Assembly: GCA_036013505.1 (NCBI GenBank)
Contig: CP107851.1
Location: forward strand, 1,302,001-1,366,000
Direction of reading: 5' to 3'
Source of the DNA: Streptomyces sp. NBC_00510
Lineage (GTDB): Bacteria > Actinomycetota > Actinomycetes > Streptomycetales > Streptomycetaceae
Length of the DNA: 64,000 nucleotides
The notes beneath the pieces are model-generated. The model made no database searches. It was not told the DNA's origin and saw only the letters and a list, made by a program, of their open reading frames with translations. A program made the position numbers and the translations under genes. This document shows, one piece after another, positions 9,113 through 17,233 of the stretch (the stretch's first letter is position 1; the number at the start of each line of letters is the position of its first letter).

Positions 9113-10310
9113 ATGCTGTCCGAGCGGTCCCGCGACCTGACCGCCGAGAGCCTGCCGTCGGTGGGCCCGGTCATCACCGACATCACCCGGCACTTCTACC
9201 GGTCGCTCTTCGACGAGCACCCCGACCTCCTGCACCGCATGTTCAACCGCGGCAACCAGGCGAACGGGGAGCAGCAGAACGCCGTCGCCTCCGCCCTCGT
9301 CGGCTTCGCGTCGCTGCTGGCGCACCGGCCGTACATCCGGCCCGAGGACGTCGTACGGAGGATCGCGCACAAGCACGCCTCGGTGGGGGTCACACCGGAG
9401 CAGTACGCGCTGGTGCACCACCACCTGATGCGGGCCTTCTCCGACGTGCTCGGCGGCGCGCTCTCCCCCGAGGCCGCGGCGGCCTGGGAGGAGGCGTACT
9501 GGCTGATGGCGAACGGGCCTCGCGGGCGCCGAGCGGGAGCTCTACGCGTCGGTGGGCGCCGAACCGGGCGAGGCGTGGCGGTACTGGCAGGTCGTCAAGC
9601 GCGCCGAGGAGGCCTTCGACGTCGTCTCCCTGCACCTGCAGCCGGTGGACGGCGCCCCCGCCGAGCCGTTCCTGGCCGGGCAGTACGTCACCGTGGCCGC
9701 GGCGCTGCCGGACGGGGCCTTCCAACTGCGCCAGTTCAGCCTGTCGTCGGCGCCGCAGGACCCCCTGTGGCGGATCACGGTGCGCAGGCACCGCGGCGAC
9801 GGGGCGCGCCCGGCCGGAGAGGTGTCGACCTTCCTCCACGAGCACCTGGGCCTCGGGGCCACCGTCCAGGTGTCGCCGCCGTACGGCGAGGTGGTCCTGG
9901 ACGCATCCGACGCCCCGCTCCTCCTCGCCTCCTCCGGCATCGGCGTCACGCCGCTGGTCAGCATGCTGCGGCAACTGAGCGCCACCGGATCGCGCCGTCC
10001 GGTCACCGTGCTCCACCACGACCGCACACCGTGGACGCATCCACTGCGCTTCGAGGTGGAGGAGTGCGTACGGCGGCTCGGCGGCCGTCTGCACGTCTGG
10101 TACGAGGACCCGGCGGGGGCACTGCCCCACGCCCGCCAGGGGGCGCCCGACCTGTCGCAGGTGGAGGTGGCGCCCGGAACGCGCGCCTACCTGTGCGGAC
10201 CGACGTCCTTCACCAGGACACTGCGGCCGAGGCTGGTGCACGCCGGGGTGGCCCCCGCGGCGATCCGCTACGAGGTGTTCGGTCCGGACCTGTGGCACGC
10301 CCCGAGCTGA
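9113..10310 (+). pseudogene. hmp: Flavohemoprotein / nitric oxide dioxygenase, single-base frameshift
   Basis: Two reading frames together make a complete 398-residue flavohemoglobin, which would convert nitric oxide to nitrate. Frame 1 from ATG 9113 encodes the globin domain up to YWLMANG, with the proximal-His segment IAHKHASVGVTPEQY. Frame 2 encodes the reductase: WRYWQVVKRAEEAFDVVSL, the FAD motif RQFSLSS, the NAD motif GIGVTPLVSML and the C-terminal YLCGPTSF and YEVFGPDLW. Removing one G from the run at 9515-9517 joins them and restores the expected NGLAGAERELYASVG linker with no stop. The total length then matches normal Hmp. Either a sequencing or assembly indel in a G run or a recent inactivating mutation explains it; no other damage is visible. 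Confidence 0.88.
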
Positions 10311-10347
10311 CGTCCACGTGGGGCGCGTCACGCCGGGCGGGAATTAC

Positions 10348-10377
10348 TTGATCGGACAATCCAGATTGGTTTAGCCT
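10348..10377 (+). promoter_or_regulatory. Candidate promoter with internal palindrome for the SDR gene
   Basis: TTGATC (10348-10353) and TAGCCT (10372-10377) are spaced by 18 bases. The palindrome CAATCCAGATTG (5-base arms, 10357-10368) lies between them, where a repressor would block polymerase. It is 75 bases upstream of the SDR start. Seen by eye only; low certainty. Confidence 0.3.
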
Positions 10378-10451
10378 TCAACCAGCGACCCGGAACGCAC
10401 CACCCGCGACCGGGCCCGAGATCTGTATCAATCAATCAAGAAAGGCTCGCC

Positions 10452-11246
10452 ATGGACCTGCACCTCAAGGACAAGACCGTCGTCGTCACCGGAGCCAGCC
10501 GGGGCATCGGGCTCGCCACCGTCCGCGCCTTCGCGGAGGAGGGCGCGCGCGTGGTCGCCGGCGCCCGCACGCCGGGGGCGGGCCTGGCCCAGCTCGCCGG
10601 GTCGTACGACGTCGTGCCGGTGGCCGGGGACCTCGCGACCCAGGAAGGCGTCCAGCGGCTGGTCGCGACCGCGGTGGAGCGGTTCGGCGGGATCGACGTC
10701 CTGGTCAACAACGTCGGCGCCGTCCAGCCGCGGCTCGGCGGCTTCCTGTCGGTCACCGACGAGGAGTGGCTGGCGACCATGAACCTCAACCTCATGAGCG
10801 CGGTGCGGGCCTGCCGCGCCGCGCTGCCCGGACTGCTGGAATCCCGCGGGGCCGTCGTCACGGTCAGCTCGGTGAACGCCTTCCTGCCCGACCCCGGCGT
10901 GATCGACTACACCGCGTCCAAGGCGGCCCTGACCAACTTCTCCAAGGCGCTGTCCAAGGAGGTCGGCCCGCTCGGGGTCCGGGTCAACTCGATCGCCCCG
11001 GGGCCGGTGTCCACCGACATCTGGACCGGCGAGAACGGGATGGCCGACCAGGTGGCCCAGGCCATGGGCAAGGACCTCGACAGCGCGGTCGCGGAACTCC
11101 TCGCGGGCCTCGGCGGTCTCGCCACGGGACGCCTCACCACGCCGGAGGAGGTGGCGGACCTCGTCCTCATGCTCGCCAGCGACCGCACCGGGAACGTCAC
11201 GGGAGCGGACTTCACCATCGACGGCGGCCTGATCAAGACCCTCTGA
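10452..11246 (+). CDS. SDR family NAD(P)-dependent oxidoreductase
   Basis: 264 residues of classical short-chain dehydrogenase. The cofactor loop TGASRGIG is at about residues 12-19, NNVGA near residue 84, the catalytic Ser in VTVSSVNAF and the YxxxK pair in IDYTASKAAL; the C-terminus ends in GADFTIDGGLIKTL as usual for the family. Ribosome site AAGAAAGG precedes the ATG. It probably forms a unit with the NTF2-like gene 121 bases downstream. The substrate is unknown; polyketide-type ketoreduction or detoxification of a carbonyl compound are both typical of this family. Confidence 0.9.
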   Translation: MDLHLKDKTVVVTGASRGIGLATVRAFAEEGARVVAGARTPGAGLAQLAGSYDVVPVAGDLATQEGVQRLVATAVERFGGIDVLVNNVGAVQPRLGGFLSVTDEEWLATMNLNLMSAVRACRAALPGLLESRGAVVTVSSVNAFLPDPGVIDYTASKAALTNFSKALSKEVGPLGVRVNSIAPGPVSTDIWTGENGMADQVAQAMGKDLDSAVAELLAGLGGLATGRLTTPEEVADLVLMLASDRTGNVTGADFTIDGGLIKTL

Positions 11247-11367
11247 GGCCCGCGCCGTTGGACAGTCCGCGGACAGCCCGGCGAGCGGGTCCACGACTCC
11301 CCTATGCTCGCCTACGATCCGACAACCTTCCCAACAGTTGATCCTTGAATCACCTCAGGAGATCGCC

Positions 11368-11793
11368 ATGCCCGAGACACCCGGATCCGGGACCTCGGCC
11401 CCACGCGAGGTCGCCGAGGCGATGTACGACGCGATGCTGCGCTCCGACCGCGACACGCTGACGGCCATCGCCTCCCCCGAGATCCGGATCCGGGTGACCG
11501 AGGCCCTGCCCTACGGCGGCACGTATTCCGGACTCGCCGGTTTCGCCGCGTTCTTCAGGAAGACCTTCGACCTGATCGAGAGCCGCATCGAGATCGAGCG
11601 GCTCTTCGATGCCGGCGGCCAGGTCGTCGCCGTGGGGCGGACCCAGGGCACCGGACGCGACACCGGCCAGGCCTTCGACTCCGCGGTCGTGCACGTCTTC
11701 ACCGTCGAGGAGGGCAGGATCGTCGGGTTCGACGCCTACGTCGAGGACCGGCCCGTCACCGCGGCGACCAAGGGCGACGGGGCTCCGGCCTGA
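11368..11793 (+). CDS. Nuclear transport factor 2-like / SnoaL-type protein
   Basis: 141 residues. The pattern is that of the NTF2-like cone fold: an N-terminal helix VAEAMYDAMLRSDRDTL, a LPYGGTYSGLAGFAAFFRK-type segment and a C-terminal run of strands ending VVHVFTVEEGRIVGFDAYVE. Such proteins are ketosteroid-isomerase-like enzymes or cyclases, or have no known activity. CAGGAG six bases before ATG 11368 fixes the start over a reading ten codons longer. Adjacency to the SDR suggests action on the same small molecule. No catalytic residues can be assigned with confidence. Confidence 0.78.
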   Translation: MPETPGSGTSAPREVAEAMYDAMLRSDRDTLTAIASPEIRIRVTEALPYGGTYSGLAGFAAFFRKTFDLIESRIEIERLFDAGGQVVAVGRTQGTGRDTGQAFDSAVVHVFTVEEGRIVGFDAYVEDRPVTAATKGDGAPA

Positions 11794-11863
11794 GGGGCGG
11801 CCCTCCGGTCGCCGCGAGGCCGACGGGCCGAGCCCGACGGGCCCGGCCCCCCTGCTCCGGTGT

Positions 11864-12217
11864 TCAGGCCGAGGCCTGCTGCGGACCCCGCTCGTAGGCC
11901 TGCCGCGCCGTCCGCAGCAGGGTGCGCCAGGAGGTCACGGTGGGGCGGCGGCGCAGCAGGGCGCGGCGCTCACGCTCCGTCATACCGCCCCAGATCCCGA
12001 ACTCGGTACGGTTGTCGAGGGCGTCGGCCAGGCATTCGGTGCGCACGGGGCATCCGCCGCACACGGCCTTGACGCGCTTTTGGGCGGCGCCCTGGACGAA
12101 CAGCACGTCCGGGTCCTCCATCCGGCACATGGCCTGCGCTCCCCAGTTCTCCACCCAGACGTCGGACTCGCCCGCGAGGCCCGTCGGCCCCGGCTCCCCC
12201 ACCACGTCAAGCTTCAT
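11864..12217 (-). CDS. WhiB-family iron-sulfur transcription factor
   Basis: 117 residues. Four cysteines at 31, 53, 56 and 62 give the C-Xn-CxxC-X5-C pattern that binds a 4Fe-4S cluster in Wbl proteins, followed by the conserved GIWGG turn at residues 74-78 and a basic ERRALLRRR tail that contacts DNA or sigma factor. These proteins are limited to Actinobacteria and work with the principal sigma factor in development, redox response or drug resistance. The ATG at 12217 gives a protein beginning MKLDVVGEPG; longer upstream readings lack a ribosome site and homologous sequence. The gene stands alone, downstream of the LysR gene on the same strand. Which Wbl class it is cannot be decided here. 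Confidence 0.93.
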   Translation of the reverse strand: MKLDVVGEPGPTGLAGESDVWVENWGAQAMCRMEDPDVLFVQGAAQKRVKAVCGGCPVRTECLADALDNRTEFGIWGGMTERERRALLRRRPTVTSWRTLLRTARQAYERGPQQASA

Positions 12218-12321
12218 CGGCGTCTCTCTCCCGCTCCGCCGCCCTGTCGCGCCTTCGCGCGGGGCTTCTCCTCTCGTCCCCGTGCCCTCAGTACGGAGCG
12301 GGTGCGGAAACCGTTCAGCGG

Positions 12322-13197
12322 TCAGGCGGACGAGTCGGCGCGGGCGACGGCGATGTCGGCGAACTCCTCGATGAGCGGGTCGTGCCGGGTGCCGTCCCAC
12401 GCCAGGAACACGCGGTTGGGACCGATGTCCTCGATCGCGACGTGGGCGATGTCGGCGCGGGTGTAGTACGTCGCGGTGGAGAGCGGCAGCACGACGAGGC
12501 CGCGGCCCGCCGCCACGCTCTCCAGCTTCTCCTCGACGGAACGGAAGCCCGAGACGGCCGACCGCTGCTGCGGGTCGGCGAGCTCGCGCGCGATGTCCCG
12601 CCACTCGGGGACGGCGGCGGGGTCCTGGAGGAGGTGCTCGCCGGCGAGGTCCGCGATGCGCAGGGCGGGTTTGCCCGCGTAGGGGTGGTCCGCGGGCAGG
12701 ACGGCGACGCGGGGTTCGGCGAGGAGGCTGCGGGTCGCCAGGCCGCGGGTGTCGACGGGCATCCTGACGTAGCCGATGTCGACGCGTCCGTCGAGGATCA
12801 CCTCCGTCTGGTCGTCCCAATTCGTCCTGACGACGTCGACCGAAAGGTCCGGGTGCCGGCGGGAGAGTTCCCGCACGGCACTCGTGACGATCAGTCCGGG
12901 CATGAAGCCCACGGTGAAGGAGGCGAGGCCGCGGGCCGCCCGGACGGCGCGCCGGCGGGTGGCGTCGGCGGCCGCCAGGAGCGGTCCGGCGTCGGCGAGG
13001 AGTTGCGTGCCGGCCGGGGTGAGCTCGGTGCTGCGGCGGTCGCGGGAGAACAACCGCACCTTGAGTTCGTTCTCCAGCGCCCTGATCTGCCGCGACAGCA
13101 CGGGCTGCGCGATGTGCAGGCGCTGCGCCGCCCTCCCGAAGTGCAACTCCTCGGCCACCGCGACGAAGTACCGCAGCTTGCGCAGATCCAGATCCAC
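12322..13197 (-). CDS. LysR family transcriptional regulator
   Basis: 291 residues. The N-terminal winged HTH is typical (LRYFVAVAEELHFGRAAQRL then PVLSRQIRALENEL) and is followed by a periplasmic-binding-like effector domain (RVDIGYVRMP, VAVLPADHPYAG). The GTG start at 13197 is supported by GAGGAGG four bases upstream and removes a leader with no family match. It lies 76 bases downstream of the NAD-dependent epimerase gene on the same strand. A perfect inverted repeat at 14159-14174 ahead of the epimerase is a possible target. Effector unknown. Confidence 0.9.
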   Translation of the reverse strand: MDLDLRKLRYFVAVAEELHFGRAAQRLHIAQPVLSRQIRALENELKVRLFSRDRRSTELTPAGTQLLADAGPLLAAADATRRRAVRAARGLASFTVGFMPGLIVTSAVRELSRRHPDLSVDVVRTNWDDQTEVILDGRVDIGYVRMPVDTRGLATRSLLAEPRVAVLPADHPYAGKPALRIADLAGEHLLQDPAAVPEWRDIARELADPQQRSAVSGFRSVEEKLESVAAGRGLVVLPLSTATYYTRADIAHVAIEDIGPNRVFLAWDGTRHDPLIEEFADIAVARADSSA

Positions 13198-13273
13198 GGC
13201 CCCTCCTCGCCTGCTCACCGGGACGGACACATCCGAGCGTATCCGCCCGGCCCGCACTCCTCAGCGGGGAGGC

Positions 13274-14140
13274 TCAGGGGCGGGCGAGGTCGGCCGCGAG
13301 GTCGAGCCGGGAGGGACGCCAGCCCAGCTCCCGGCGGGCCCGGGCGCCGGTGAGCCGCTGGTCGAGGGCGAAGGCCTCCGCGATGGGGCCCATCCGCTCC
13401 TCGGCCTCCGCCTCGGTCAGGTGCCGGACCGACCCGGGGTGGCCGATCGCCCGGCTCACCGCGTGGGCGATCTCCGCCTGGGTCGGGTGGAGGTCGCCGA
13501 CCCCGGCGTACACCGAGCCGGGCGCGGCGTTCAGCGCCAGCGCGTAGAGCTCGGCGACGTCGTCGACGTGCACGGTCGACCAGTGGTTGGCGCCGTCGCC
13601 CACGCAGGGCACGGAGCCGGTCTCCCGGCCCGGAGCCGCGTAGAAGGCCTCGACCAGTCCGCCGCCGCGGCCGTGGACCAGGCCGGGCATGACCACGACC
13701 GGCCGTTCGCCGGTCGCGGCCCGGGCCAGGACGCGCTTCTCGTTCTCCAGCCGCCAGGCGGTCAGGCGCGGCGGGGACAGCGGGGCGTCCTCGTCGGCCA
13801 CGCCGTCGGTGTCGCCGTATACCCACGCCCCGCCGGTGTGCACGTAGGGCCGAGGCCCGGCGCCGTCCTGCAGCGCCTCGGCCGCCGCCCGGTCGACCTC
13901 GGCGGTGCCGGGACCGTAGTGCTGACCCAGGTGGATGACCCCGTCGGCGGCGCGCGCGGCGGCCCGCAGCACGTCCGTATCGGTCAGCTCCCCCCGCACG
14001 GGGGCGGCCCCGAGGTCGCCGACGACCCGGGACGAGTCCTCGCTGCGCACCAGGGCGACGACCTGGATCCCCCGGCGCACCAGGGCCTCGATGGTGGCCC
14101 GTCCGATGTAACCGGAGCCTCCGGTGAGGAAGACCTTCAT
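13274..14140 (-). CDS. NAD-dependent epimerase/dehydratase family protein
   Basis: 288 residues, extended short-chain dehydrogenase. The N-terminus MKVFLTGGSGYIGRATIEAL carries the GxxGxxG cofactor loop. A segment VYGDTD and a WSTVHVDDVAELY region match the family, but the classical YxxxK pair is replaced by an ENEK-type sequence (TAWRLENEKRVL), as in atypical members. Cytoplasmic and probably acting on a sugar nucleotide or small carbonyl. It is transcribed toward the LysR gene and follows the sugar operon by 103 bases, so it may have its own promoter next to the palindrome at 14159-14174. Confidence 0.85.
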   Translation of the reverse strand: MKVFLTGGSGYIGRATIEALVRRGIQVVALVRSEDSSRVVGDLGAAPVRGELTDTDVLRAAARAADGVIHLGQHYGPGTAEVDRAAAEALQDGAGPRPYVHTGGAWVYGDTDGVADEDAPLSPPRLTAWRLENEKRVLARAATGERPVVVMPGLVHGRGGGLVEAFYAAPGRETGSVPCVGDGANHWSTVHVDDVAELYALALNAAPGSVYAGVGDLHPTQAEIAHAVSRAIGHPGSVRHLTEAEAEERMGPIAEAFALDQRLTGARARRELGWRPSRLDLAADLARP

Positions 14141-14158
14141 GACGCTCGCCTCTCTCGT

Positions 14159-14174
14159 GGTGTCCTGTGACACC
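14159..14174. promoter_or_regulatory. Perfect inverted repeat, candidate operator
   Basis: GGTGTC-CTGT-GACACC is a perfect 6-base palindrome with a 4-base centre, 18 bases before the epimerase start codon. Its size and place suit a repressor or LysR-type site. The adjacent LysR protein is the obvious candidate binder. Confidence 0.4.
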
Positions 14175-14228
14175 TCCGAGTCTTCGGGCGGGGCGGGCAC
14201 CGCGTCCAAGACCTGTTCCCCGCCCTGT

Positions 14229-14245
14229 GATACCCCCCGGGTATC
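14229..14245 (-). terminator. Small hairpin at the end of the CUT1 operon
   Basis: GATACCC and GGGTATC form a perfect 7-base stem with a 3-base loop overlapping the stop codon of the Gfo/Idh gene. There is no clear T run; it may be a weak terminator or mRNA 3' structure. Confidence 0.3.
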
Positions 14246-15116
14246 AGCGCAGGGCGGCGTCGATGAGCTCCTGCAGGCGCAGTCCCCGTCGCGCGTCGAG
14301 CTCGCCCGCGCGGCCGGAGCGCACGGCGGCGGCGAACTCGGCGCGCAGGACGGGCCAGCCCTCCTCGTGGTCGATGGCGGAGGTGTCGTAGACGAGCTCT
14401 CCGCCGGGGCCGAGGAGTTCGATCCGGGTGCGCGGCTTGGCCAGCCGGACGCTGCCGGAGAGGGAGGCCTGGCTGACCGCCCCGTTCTCGTGCTCGCAGG
14501 TGACCTCGACCCATCGCCGGGGGTCGCCGGTGGCGCGGATCGAGGTGATGGGGCCGACGGCCGCGTCGAGGAGGTCGATGAGGTGCGGACCGAGGTCGAG
14601 CAGGGCGCCCTGTTCCAGGCGCCAGCCGGTGGCGAACTCCCCACCGAGGAAGGCCCCGTGCAGGTAGCAGGACCGGGCGCCGGTGACCTCGGCCTCCCGT
14701 GCGCGCCGCAGGAAGGCGCGGGTCTCGGCCTGGTAGCGCTTGGTCAGCACCATCTGGGAGACGACACCGGCCTCGGCGACGGCTTCGGCGACCGCGCGTG
14801 CCGAGGCCAGGTCGGGCCCGAGCGGCTTCTCCAGCAGCAGGGCCTTGCCGGCCTTGGCGGCCCGTACGGCCAGTTCGGCCTGGACGGCGGGCGGCACGGC
14901 GAAGGCCACGGCCTCGCAGCGGTCGAAGAGTTCCTCCGGGCTGCCGGCCGTCGCCGCGCCGTAGGTGTCGGCGATCTCGCGGGCGGCCTCGGTCCGGCGG
15001 GCCCAGACGGCGGTGAGCCGCGTCTCGGGCCCGGCGGCCAGGATCCGCGCGTGCATGGCGCGGGCCCAGGGGCCGGCGCCGATGAGCCCGACCTCGACGG
15101 GGGCAGGGGTGTTCAC
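14244..15116 (-). CDS. Gfo/Idh/MocA family oxidoreductase
   Basis: 290 residues, shorter than the copy at 174-1388. The N-terminal Rossmann fold reads VGLIGAGPWARAMHARIL at about residues 8-25, and the family loop LEKPLGPDLASA follows near residue 95. The C-terminal domain has LDLGPHLIDLLDAAVG, with the usual Asp and His. It begins 15 bases after the ROK gene and closes a five-gene leftward operon (binding protein, two permeases, ROK, this gene). It likely oxidises the sugar delivered by the CUT1 importer, perhaps with the isomerase and MDR dehydrogenase encoded on the divergent arm. Confidence 0.88.
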   Translation of the reverse strand: MNTPAPVEVGLIGAGPWARAMHARILAAGPETRLTAVWARRTEAAREIADTYGAATAGSPEELFDRCEAVAFAVPPAVQAELAVRAAKAGKALLLEKPLGPDLASARAVAEAVAEAGVVSQMVLTKRYQAETRAFLRRAREAEVTGARSCYLHGAFLGGEFATGWRLEQGALLDLGPHLIDLLDAAVGPITSIRATGDPRRWVEVTCEHENGAVSQASLSGSVRLAKPRTRIELLGPGGELVYDTSAIDHEEGWPVLRAEFAAAVRSGRAGELDARRGLRLQELIDAALR

Positions 15117-15131
15117 GGTGGTGCTCCAGGG

Positions 15132-16328
15132 TCAGTTGGGGGCCGCGGCGGTCAGGCGTTCGTTGGCCTGGTCCGGGGCGTAGAGGTGCTCGACCACCAT
15201 GGCGGTGGCGCCGGCGAGGGCGGCGCGGTCACCGAGCCGGGAGGTCACGACCTGCAGGTTGCGGGTGGCCCGGGGCAGCGCGCGCTGGTAGAGCAGTTCG
15301 CGCACCCCGGTGACGAAGTGGGTCTCGGCGAGGTCTCCGGCGATCATCAGGACCCCGGGGTTGAGCAGGGTCACGACCGTGACCAGCACCTCGCCGCAGC
15401 GCCGGCCGGCCTCGCGGGCCAGGCGCACCGCGCCGGGGTGGCCGGCGTCGAGGTGCTCGCGTACCTGCGCGGCGGAGCCGGCCGGCACGCCGAGGGCGCT
15501 GAGCTGCCCGGCCAGCGCGCGGCCGCTGGCGACGGCGGCGAGGCAGCCGTGGGAGCCGCACATGCACAGGGCGTCGGACGCGTCGTGCAGGCGGATGTGC
15601 CCGAGGTCGCCCGCGCCGCCGTCGATCCCGCGAAAGGCGCTGCCGTCGATGACGACGCCCGCGCCGATGCCGGTGGACACCTTGACCAGGACGAAGGCCG
15701 AGCAGTCGCGCCAGGAGTCGCGCTGCTCGCCCAGGGCCATCAGGTTGGCGTCGTTGTCGACGAGGACCGGCACCGAGGCGGGCAGTCCGGCGTGGCGGGC
15801 GAGCGCCTCCTGCATCCGGGCCGGGACGGGGTAGCCGTCCCAGCCGGGCATGATCGGCGGCCGGACCACCACGCCGGTGGTCCAGTCGACGGGGCCGGGC
15901 ACCGACAGGCCGACGCCGCACACCGTGGCCGCCGGGACGCCGGCGGCCACGAGGAGCTTGGCGAACCACCGGCCGAGTTCGTCCAGCACCCGCTCCGGGC
16001 CCTGGTCGAGCAGCAACTCCCCGGTGTGCTCGGCGAGTACCCGGCCGGACAGGTCCAGCACCGCGGCGCGGGCGCTGGTGGTGTCCAGGTCGGCGGCGAG
16101 CACGGCGGCGTGCCCGGAGTCGAACTGCAGGTGCGTGGAGGGCCGTCCGCCGGTGGACTGCCCGCCGGGTACGGTGCGCAGCCAGCCCGCGGCGAAGAGC
16201 TGGTCCAGCCGCTGGCCGACGGTGGAGCGGGACAGGCCCGTCACGCGCTGGAGTTCCCCACGGGTGGTCGCCTGCCCGGTCCTGATCAGTTCCAGCAGGT
16301 GTCCGGCGGTGCTCCAGGGCGTAGCCAT
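15132..16328 (-). CDS. ROK family transcriptional regulator
   Basis: 398 residues, only distantly similar to the two tandem ROK copies at 5240-7906. The N-terminal winged HTH (HLLELIRTGQ, then LSRSTVGQRLDQL) precedes the ROK domain with LVDNDANLMALGEQ, GDLGHI and the Cys-rich CMCGSHGCLA. Two starts are possible, ATG 16358 or 16328; the second is used because GAGG sits just before it and it begins at the conserved HTH. It lies 35 bases after the second permease gene and 15 before the dehydrogenase, inside the operon. It is the natural repressor for the divergent promoter region at 19676-19827. Confidence 0.9.
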   Translation of the reverse strand: MATPWSTAGHLLELIRTGQATTRGELQRVTGLSRSTVGQRLDQLFAAGWLRTVPGGQSTGGRPSTHLQFDSGHAAVLAADLDTTSARAAVLDLSGRVLAEHTGELLLDQGPERVLDELGRWFAKLLVAAGVPAATVCGVGLSVPGPVDWTTGVVVRPPIMPGWDGYPVPARMQEALARHAGLPASVPVLVDNDANLMALGEQRDSWRDCSAFVLVKVSTGIGAGVVIDGSAFRGIDGGAGDLGHIRLHDASDALCMCGSHGCLAAVASGRALAGQLSALGVPAGSAAQVREHLDAGHPGAVRLAREAGRRCGEVLVTVVTLLNPGVLMIAGDLAETHFVTGVRELLYQRALPRATRNLQVVTSRLGDRAALAGATAMVVEHLYAPDQANERLTAAAPN

Positions 16329-16363
16329 CCGTCCTCGCTCCCCCTCGTGTCGGGCCATGGTGC

Positions 16364-17233
16364 TCAGCTCTTGTCCGCGCCGCTGGTCAGGCCCTCGGTG
16401 AGGAGCCGTTCGGCCGCGTAGAAAAGGAGTACCACGGGAAGCGTCAGCACGACGGAGCCTGCCATGAGGACGGTCTTCGGCACCTCGATGCCGTTGGCCA
16501 GTTGCTGCAGTCCCAGGGAGACCGTCCACTTACCGGGTTCGGCGGCGAGGAACAGCAGCGCGAAGAGGAACTCGTTCCAGGCGATCATGAAGACGTACAG
16601 CCCGGTGGCCATCAACGACGGGGCGGCCAGCGGCAGGACGACCTTGCGCACGGTCTGCAGCCGCGAGGCGCCGTCGAGGGCGGCGGCCTCCTCGATGCTC
16701 TCCGGGATGGTGATGAAGTAGTTCTTCAGCATGTAGATGGACACCGGCACGGTCTGCGCGATGTAGACGATCGCGAGGCCGAACAGGCTGCCCTGCAGGC
16801 CGATCCGGGCGAAGATGACGAACAGCGGCACCGCGAGCAGCGTCGCCGGGAAGAGGTAGACGGCCAGGAACAGCGCGCTCACCTGCCGGCCGCCGAAGAA
16901 CTTCAGGCGGGTGATGGCGTAGGCGCCCGGGACCGACACCAGCAGGGTCAGCAGCATGGTGCCGAGCGCCACCAGGGCGGAGTTGCCGAGCATCCGCAGG
17001 AAGCCCTGGCCACCGTCGTCGACCGACTTGAGGACGGTGCGGTAGGTGTCGAGCGTGAGCTCGGAGGTGCCGACCCAGAGCTTGCCGGGGTCGAGCAGCA
17101 GCTGGTCGATCGGCTTCACCGAGAGCAGCAGCATGTAGTAGAAGGGGAAGATCGTGATGACCGCGAGTCCGGCGATCACCACCCAGCGAAGGACCCCGAA
17201 GGTGCGGTCCTCGATCTGTGCGCGACTGGCCAT
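16364..17233 (-). CDS. CUT1 carbohydrate ABC transporter permease (MalG-like)
   Basis: 289 residues; inner membrane permease with about six hydrophobic segments. The EAA loop that docks the ATPase is clear: EEAAALDGASRLQTVRKVVL in the second half. The protein ends in a long helix (GSVVLTLPVVLLFYAAERLL) and a TSGADKS tail. Its ATG overlaps the stop of the MalF-like gene by one base (TGATG), indicating translational coupling. No ATPase gene is present in the operon; in Streptomyces many CUT1 systems share the general ATPase MsiK, which probably applies here. Confidence 0.93.
   Translation of the reverse strand: MASRAQIEDRTFGVLRWVVIAGLAVITIFPFYYMLLLSVKPIDQLLLDPGKLWVGTSELTLDTYRTVLKSVDDGGQGFLRMLGNSALVALGTMLLTLLVSVPGAYAITRLKFFGGRQVSALFLAVYLFPATLLAVPLFVIFARIGLQGSLFGLAIVYIAQTVPVSIYMLKNYFITIPESIEEAAALDGASRLQTVRKVVLPLAAPSLMATGLYVFMIAWNEFLFALLFLAAEPGKWTVSLGLQQLANGIEVPKTVLMAGSVVLTLPVVLLFYAAERLLTEGLTSGADKS

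Noticed and set aside
9515..9517. Programmed frameshift in the flavohemoprotein gene
   Set aside because: No slippery heptamer or downstream structure was evident, and flavohemoproteins are not known to use recoding; an indel is simpler.
10428..10440. ATCAATCAATC short tandem repeat before the SDR gene as a possible phase-variable tract
   Set aside because: Only two to three units; too short to support variation.
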